Positions 52,160 to 55,694 of a stretch of 55,694 bases of DNA are shown here, piece by piece. Source of the stretch: Flavobacteriales bacterium (GTDB lineage: Bacteria; Bacteroidota; Bacteroidia; Flavobacteriales_D; Sanyastnellaceae); the NCBI GenBank assembly GCA_016780385.1, contig JADHLY010000007.1, forward strand, positions 1-55,694. Direction: 5' to 3'. Position 1 is the stretch's first letter. The number at the start of each line of letters is the position of its first letter. A model generated the notes under the pieces. It was given only the letters and a program-made list of their open reading frames with translations, made no database searches and was not told the origin of the DNA. The position numbers and the translations under genes were made by a program.

Positions 52160-53240
52160 AGCAGGCAACATGTGGTGGCTCCGGGGCCGACAGGCCCTTG
52201 CACAACTGGCGGGGTGGGCGATTTGGCTGTTGATTTTCACGGTGGCCAGCGGCCGTTATGAATGGGGCAACCCGATGGCCTGGTGGCTGCTTCTCTTCGC
52301 AGGGAGCTGGAGCCTGTGGCGCGTATTCAAGCCGGTTCAGTTGCCCACCTACAGAATCAACCTGCAGCATTTGGGGTTGAATGCCCCCCGCAGAGACCAG
52401 TGGATTCCACTGCTCCCTGATGTTCTGCGAACCGCAGCGCTCGGCACCATTGTCGCCGTGATTGCGCAACCTCAGAGCTCTTCGAGCATCGAAAACATGA
52501 CGCGGGAAGGCATCGACATCGTGATGGCCATGGACGTCTCCGCGAGCATGCTGAGCAAGGACTTTCGCCCCAACCGCCTCGAAGCGGCCAAAGAGGTCGC
52601 CCGCGAGTTTGTCGAAGACCGCCCCCATGACCGCGTGGGCGTGGTCGTGTATGAAGGTGAGAGCTTTACGAGGGTTCCCCTGACCACCGACCACCGCGTG
52701 GTCATCGATGGATTGGAAGGACTCGAAACGGGCATGGTCGAGGGCGGTACAGCCATCGGCATGGGACTGGCCACAGCCGTGAACCGATTGCGCAAAAGCG
52801 ACGCCAAGAGCAAGGTGGTCATTCTCATCACCGATGGCGAGAACAACGCCGGTCAAATTGAACCCCTCGACGCGGCGCAGCTCGCCGCCCTGGAATCGAT
52901 TCGGGTGTACACCATCGGTGTGGGGTCGGTCGGCAAGGCCAAAAGCCCGGTCAGAAAGCGGCCCGATGGCAGCTTCATTTACGACTGGGTGGAAGTCAAC
53001 ATCGACGAAGGCACCCTCAAGAAAATTGCCGAAGCGACCGGCGGCCGTTACTTCCGGGCCACGAGCGGCGCCAAACTGCGGGAGGTTTATGAGGAAATCG
53101 ACACCCTCGAGAAGACCCGCTTCAACGTCTTTCGGTACAACAAACGCACGGAAGAATTTGCCTATTTCGGTTGGTTCGCCCTCTTGCTCGTAGGGTTGGA
53201 AGCCTTTTTGCGCCACGTCATATTCAGGAGCCTGCCATGA
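52140..53240 (+). CDS. batA: VWA domain membrane protein BatA
   Basis: 366 residues. Two N-terminal membrane segments (WAIWLLIFTVASGRYEW region and MAWWLLLFAGSWSLW), then a von Willebrand factor A domain at about 120-310 with MIDAS residues in IVMAMDVSASMLSKDFRPNR (DxSxS), GGTAIGMGLATAVNRL and LITDGENNAG, and a final membrane segment FGWFALLLVGLEAFLRHVIF. Bat proteins were first linked to aerotolerance in Bacteroides; metal-dependent ligand binding is inferred. An ATG at 52152 is a possible start. The stop overlaps the fused batBC gene start by four bases. Confidence 0.92.
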   Translation: MKATMGEAGNMWWLRGRQALAQLAGWAIWLLIFTVASGRYEWGNPMAWWLLLFAGSWSLWRVFKPVQLPTYRINLQHLGLNAPRRDQWIPLLPDVLRTAALGTIVAVIAQPQSSSSIENMTREGIDIVMAMDVSASMLSKDFRPNRLEAAKEVAREFVEDRPHDRVGVVVYEGESFTRVPLTTDHRVVIDGLEGLETGMVEGGTAIGMGLATAVNRLRKSDAKSKVVILITDGENNAGQIEPLDAAQLAALESIRVYTIGVGSVGKAKSPVRKRPDGSFIYDWVEVNIDEGTLKKIAEATGGRYFRATSGAKLREVYEEIDTLEKTRFNVFRYNKRTEEFAYFGWFALLLVGLEAFLRHVIFRSLP

Positions 53241-55123
53241 CGACGGAACGGACATACAGGGTGTTTACCCACGTGACAGGACTCGCGCTGTTCGAACTCG
53301 CTTTCTGGGCAGCGGTGGGCAGCTTGTACTTCTTAATCAAGGCTGCCGCGCCGCAATTTGAACTGCACCTGCCCGATGCCTGGCCCGCCTTGATTGTACC
53401 CCCGGTCGCCTTGCTCTTCTTTGCCCGCCATTATCGCTGGAAGCAGCGCAAAACGGCAAGCTCGGTTGACCTCGCCTTGGTCAAAACCTTGTGGCCCCAT
53501 GCGCGGCCCCGCCGGTCGGTATGGAAATTCGCCCTGTGGCGAACAGCTGTGGCCTTCATGGCCATGGGGATGCTCGCCCCGAAGATGGGCACCCGCCTCA
53601 AAGAAGTGGAGGCCAAAGGCGTCGACATCATGATCGCCCTGGACGTGAGCCGCTCCATGATGACGGAAGACCTGGGCATGTCGCGGCTGGACCTGGCCAA
53701 GCGCACCATCGAAAGGATTGTGGGCCGGCTTGATGGCGACCGCGCGGGACTCGTGGTCTTCGCAGGAGATGCTTACGTTCAAGCGCCGCTGACGTTGGAC
53801 CTCGCCGCGGTCAAGCTCTTCCTAGACGCCATTGGGCCAGAAGCCATCCCCGTCCAAGGCACGGCCATCGGCGCCGCCATCGAACAGTGCGTCGCTTCTT
53901 TTGATCCTGAGAGCCAGGCGAGCAAGGTCGTCATGGTACTTACCGATGGGGAAAATCACGAAGGTGATGCCCTGGCGCGGGCTGACGAAGCAGCATCGGC
54001 TGGCATTGTGGTGCATGCAGCAGGCATGGCCAGTGAGTCGGGCGGGCCCATCCCCCAATTCGACCGCTATGGCCGTCAGACGGGATACAAGGAGGATGCC
54101 AATGGACAACCCGTCGTCTCCACATTGGATGAGCGCATGCTGGTGGCCATGGTAGAAGCCGGAGCTGGAACTTACGTGCGGGCGAGGTCTGGATTCGTTG
54201 ACTTGGATCCTTTCTTGAATAGCCTCGACGAATTGGAAACCGGTAAAACGAGCAAAGTGGCCTACACCGATTATGTCCACCAGTTCCCCTGGTTTTTCCT
54301 CGTTGCCCTGGCACTGCTCCTCATCGAAGGCATCTGGCCCACCAGCAGCTCCCGCAAGCCACAATGGGCAGGAGCCCTTTGCCTGTGCCTCATGTTGGGC
54401 GCCGCTCACATCACTTCCGCGCAGGGCGCGCTTGGCCAGCGGGGACAAAAAGCAGACGCAGTGGCCGGCACACAGGCGATGCTCGATCGAAATTTCGCAG
54501 CAGCGGACAGCTTGTTTGGGGCTGCAGAGACTTGGCAAGGCGCAGAGCCGGGACAAATGGCCCTGAACCGCGGCATGGCCCTCGCGGGAAGCGGAAACGC
54601 CGAGGAAGCGATGAAGGCTTTCCAACGGGCGGCTGCCCAGGCAGAAGACCCCGCGACGAAGGCGGATGCTTGGAACAATGTGGGCAATCTGTTGCTGGGA
54701 GGTCAGGATGTGGAAGGCGCCATTGGGGCGTACAAGGAATCACTCCGCTTGGACGCCAGTGACGAGGACACCCGTTACAATTTGAGCCTTGCCTTGTCGA
54801 TGCGCCAACAACAGGAACAACAGCAGAACCAAGACGGGGAGCAGAACCAGGACGGAGAGCAGAACCAGGACGGAGAGCAGAACCAGGACGGAGAGCAGAA
54901 CCAGGACGGGGAGCAGAATCAGGACGGGGAGCAGTCACAACCAGGCCAGCAACAGAAAGGGGAGCAACAAACGCCGCAAGAAGGCCAAATTCAACCGGCC
55001 GACGCCGAGCGTATTTTGGATATGTTGGAACGGAACGAAGCCGCACTTCGTGCCAAATTGCAGGCGCAGGAAAACGCCAAGCGCGGCAAGGGCAAGAAGA
55101 CCAAAATCGAGAAAGACTGGTGA
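53237..55123 (+). CDS. BatB-BatC fusion: VWA domain plus TPR domain
   Basis: 628 residues. The BatB part has two N-terminal membrane segments, a VWA domain with MIDAS IMIALDVSRSMMTEDLGMSR near 131-150 (DxSxS at 136-140), AGDAYVQAPLTLD, GTAIGAAIEQCVASF and MVLTDGENHEGDALARADEA, and a membrane segment PWFFLVALALLLIEGIWP near 350. A second hydrophobic stretch (GALCLCLMLGAAHITSAQG) near 377-397 resembles the BatC signal peptide, and TPR repeats follow to about 515. Six QNQDGE repeats cover residues 530-565 and a Lys-rich end follows. Bat proteins are usually separate genes, so this is a fusion; the retained signal segment would keep the TPR part periplasmic. Confidence 0.88.
   Translation: MTTERTYRVFTHVTGLALFELAFWAAVGSLYFLIKAAAPQFELHLPDAWPALIVPPVALLFFARHYRWKQRKTASSVDLALVKTLWPHARPRRSVWKFALWRTAVAFMAMGMLAPKMGTRLKEVEAKGVDIMIALDVSRSMMTEDLGMSRLDLAKRTIERIVGRLDGDRAGLVVFAGDAYVQAPLTLDLAAVKLFLDAIGPEAIPVQGTAIGAAIEQCVASFDPESQASKVVMVLTDGENHEGDALARADEAASAGIVVHAAGMASESGGPIPQFDRYGRQTGYKEDANGQPVVSTLDERMLVAMVEAGAGTYVRARSGFVDLDPFLNSLDELETGKTSKVAYTDYVHQFPWFFLVALALLLIEGIWPTSSSRKPQWAGALCLCLMLGAAHITSAQGALGQRGQKADAVAGTQAMLDRNFAAADSLFGAAETWQGAEPGQMALNRGMALAGSGNAEEAMKAFQRAAAQAEDPATKADAWNNVGNLLLGGQDVEGAIGAYKESLRLDASDEDTRYNLSLALSMRQQQEQQQNQDGEQNQDGEQNQDGEQNQDGEQNQDGEQNQDGEQSQPGQQQKGEQQTPQEGQIQPADAERILDMLERNEAALRAKLQAQENAKRGKGKKTKIEKDW
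54824..54931 (+). repeat. six tandem 18-bp units encoding QNQDGE
   Basis: Units of CAGAACCAGGACGGAGAG with third-base or single-base variants: six copies, with the first, fifth and sixth ending GGGGAG and the middle three identical. The copies are 18 bases, in frame, inside the batB-batC gene. Identical neighbouring copies suggest recent slippage, so copy number may vary between strains. Confidence 0.95.
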
Positions 55124-55694
55124 TGGCGAGGATCAAGGAACTCTGGACGGGATGGGTGCGCATTGGGTGGCTGAACGGATGGTGCTGCACCTTGGGCTTG
55201 TCATTGTTGGTGCTGTGCTTCGGATTTTCGCAAGGCCTTGTGGCGCAAGGAGAAGCCTCTGTGGTGGTCGACCGCAATCCTGTCGTCGCAGGCCAAGCCT
55301 TTCGCATCACCTTTGTTTTCAAAGGAGTGAATGCCCAATTTCAAAATCCTCCGGCCATCAATGGGCTGCGGTACATCAGCGGGCCCAGCACCTCCACGAG
55401 CACGCAAATCATCAATGGCGCGATGACTTCTGAGCGGAGTTATGGATACTCTGCGGTCATTTCTTCACCCGGCAACTTCCGCATCCCGGCCTTCACGTTT
55501 ACTTCCCGCAATGGGGATTTGCGCACCAAGCCCATCAACCTCAAAGTGGTCAAGCCTGGCAGCAATGAAAGCCAACCGCCGTCCAAGTTCGAGGCGGTGA
55601 TCGAAGTTGACAAGAGGAAGGCGCATCTCGGTGAGCCCATTCGGGTCCAATACCGCATTCTCAATAGGATGGACGCCCTCGACGTCCGCAACTA
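55123..55694 (+). CDS. batD: BatD family protein, partial
   Basis: The gene begins at ATG 55123, overlapping the BatB-C stop (TGATG), and runs off the right edge; 190 codons are visible. Signal peptide (TLGLSLLVLCFGFSQGLVAQ), then the first BatD/Oxygen_tolerance immunoglobulin-like domain: EASVVVDRNPVVAGQAFRIT, FQNPPAINGLRYISGPSTST, INGAMTSERSYGYSAVISSP and FRIPAFTFTSRNGDLRTKPI. A second repeat starts at EAVIEVDKRKAHLGEPIRVQ. Confidence 0.9.
   Translation, partial: MARIKELWTGWVRIGWLNGWCCTLGLSLLVLCFGFSQGLVAQGEASVVVDRNPVVAGQAFRITFVFKGVNAQFQNPPAINGLRYISGPSTSTSTQIINGAMTSERSYGYSAVISSPGNFRIPAFTFTSRNGDLRTKPINLKVVKPGSNESQPPSKFEAVIEVDKRKAHLGEPIRVQYRILNRMDALDVRN

Noticed and set aside
54824-54931. CRISPR-like repeat array
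   Set aside because: The units are directly adjacent without spacers and encode an in-frame protein repeat.
1-55694. tRNA, rRNA, riboswitch, insertion sequence or prophage genes
   Set aside because: No cloverleaf-like sequence, no transposase or integrase motif and no riboswitch core was found on either strand by eye; a covariance-model search would settle the RNA part.

Overview
The window is chromosomal DNA from a member of the Bacteroidota, probably a GC-rich Flavobacteriales-like lineage. Evidence for this: a gliding-motility/type IX secretion type C-terminal domain, a TonB-dependent receptor with a carboxypeptidase-like plug extension, bacillithiol synthesis gene bshC, DUF5916 and DUF4476 proteins, a complete bat (aerotolerance) cluster, the infC-rpmI-rplT order behind thrS, and several TAnnTTTG promoter elements. 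No rRNA, tRNA, CRISPR array, insertion sequence or prophage was seen. Gene density is very high, with many 1-4 base stop/start overlaps.

Layout. 1-3136: partial dapD, divergent ruvX, a small HAD phosphatase-like gene and bshC. 3154-6695: a secreted CHU_C-type protein, then an ECF sigma factor / membrane protein / outer-membrane protein set. 6769-13828: an ACMSD-type decarboxylase with a peptide/nickel-type binding lipoprotein, and divergently a TonB receptor and an ABC exporter. 13835-19623: a secreted choice-of-anchor B protein with MopE-like and dockerin-like calcium repeats, a TIGR01777 epimerase, a photolyase and a CoA transferase. 19596-23546: envelope genes (lytic transglycosylase, rfbC, Wza-like lipoprotein; divergently an acetyltransferase and mltG). 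23602-32159: DUF5916 protein, M23 peptidase, a coiled-coil protein with zapA, rny and a flippase, and a DUF4476 protein. 32255-36560: serC, serA, DUF1015, yggS and a small membrane protein. 36576-38866: a RimK-like ATP-grasp ligase and a sarcosine-oxidase-family flavoenzyme behind a poly-cysteine leader. 38916-44085: priA, bcp, recA and a TPR lipoprotein. 44143-47375: thrS-infC-rpmI-rplT. 47545-49137: a secreted SH3-like protein, a hotdog thioesterase-like protein and a MazG/PRA-PH-like protein. 49263-55694: the bat operon (moxR, DUF58, a BatD-companion membrane protein, batA, a batB-batC fusion and the start of batD).

The most notable observation is at 38731-38866. A 26-codon reading frame encodes CPCCCCP, with five TGT codons in six. 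It is followed by mutually exclusive RNA pairings and an intrinsic terminator that ends eight bases before the ATP-grasp start codon. This looks like a ribosome-mediated cysteine attenuator controlling an undescribed two-gene ligase/oxidase operon; a ribosomal peptide precursor is the competing reading. Other points worth attention are the batB-batC fusion with six 18-bp repeats, a probable ATC start for infC, three start codons placed five bases after a -7-like element (possible leaderless mRNAs), and a terminator-overlapping mini-ORF just before the photolyase.
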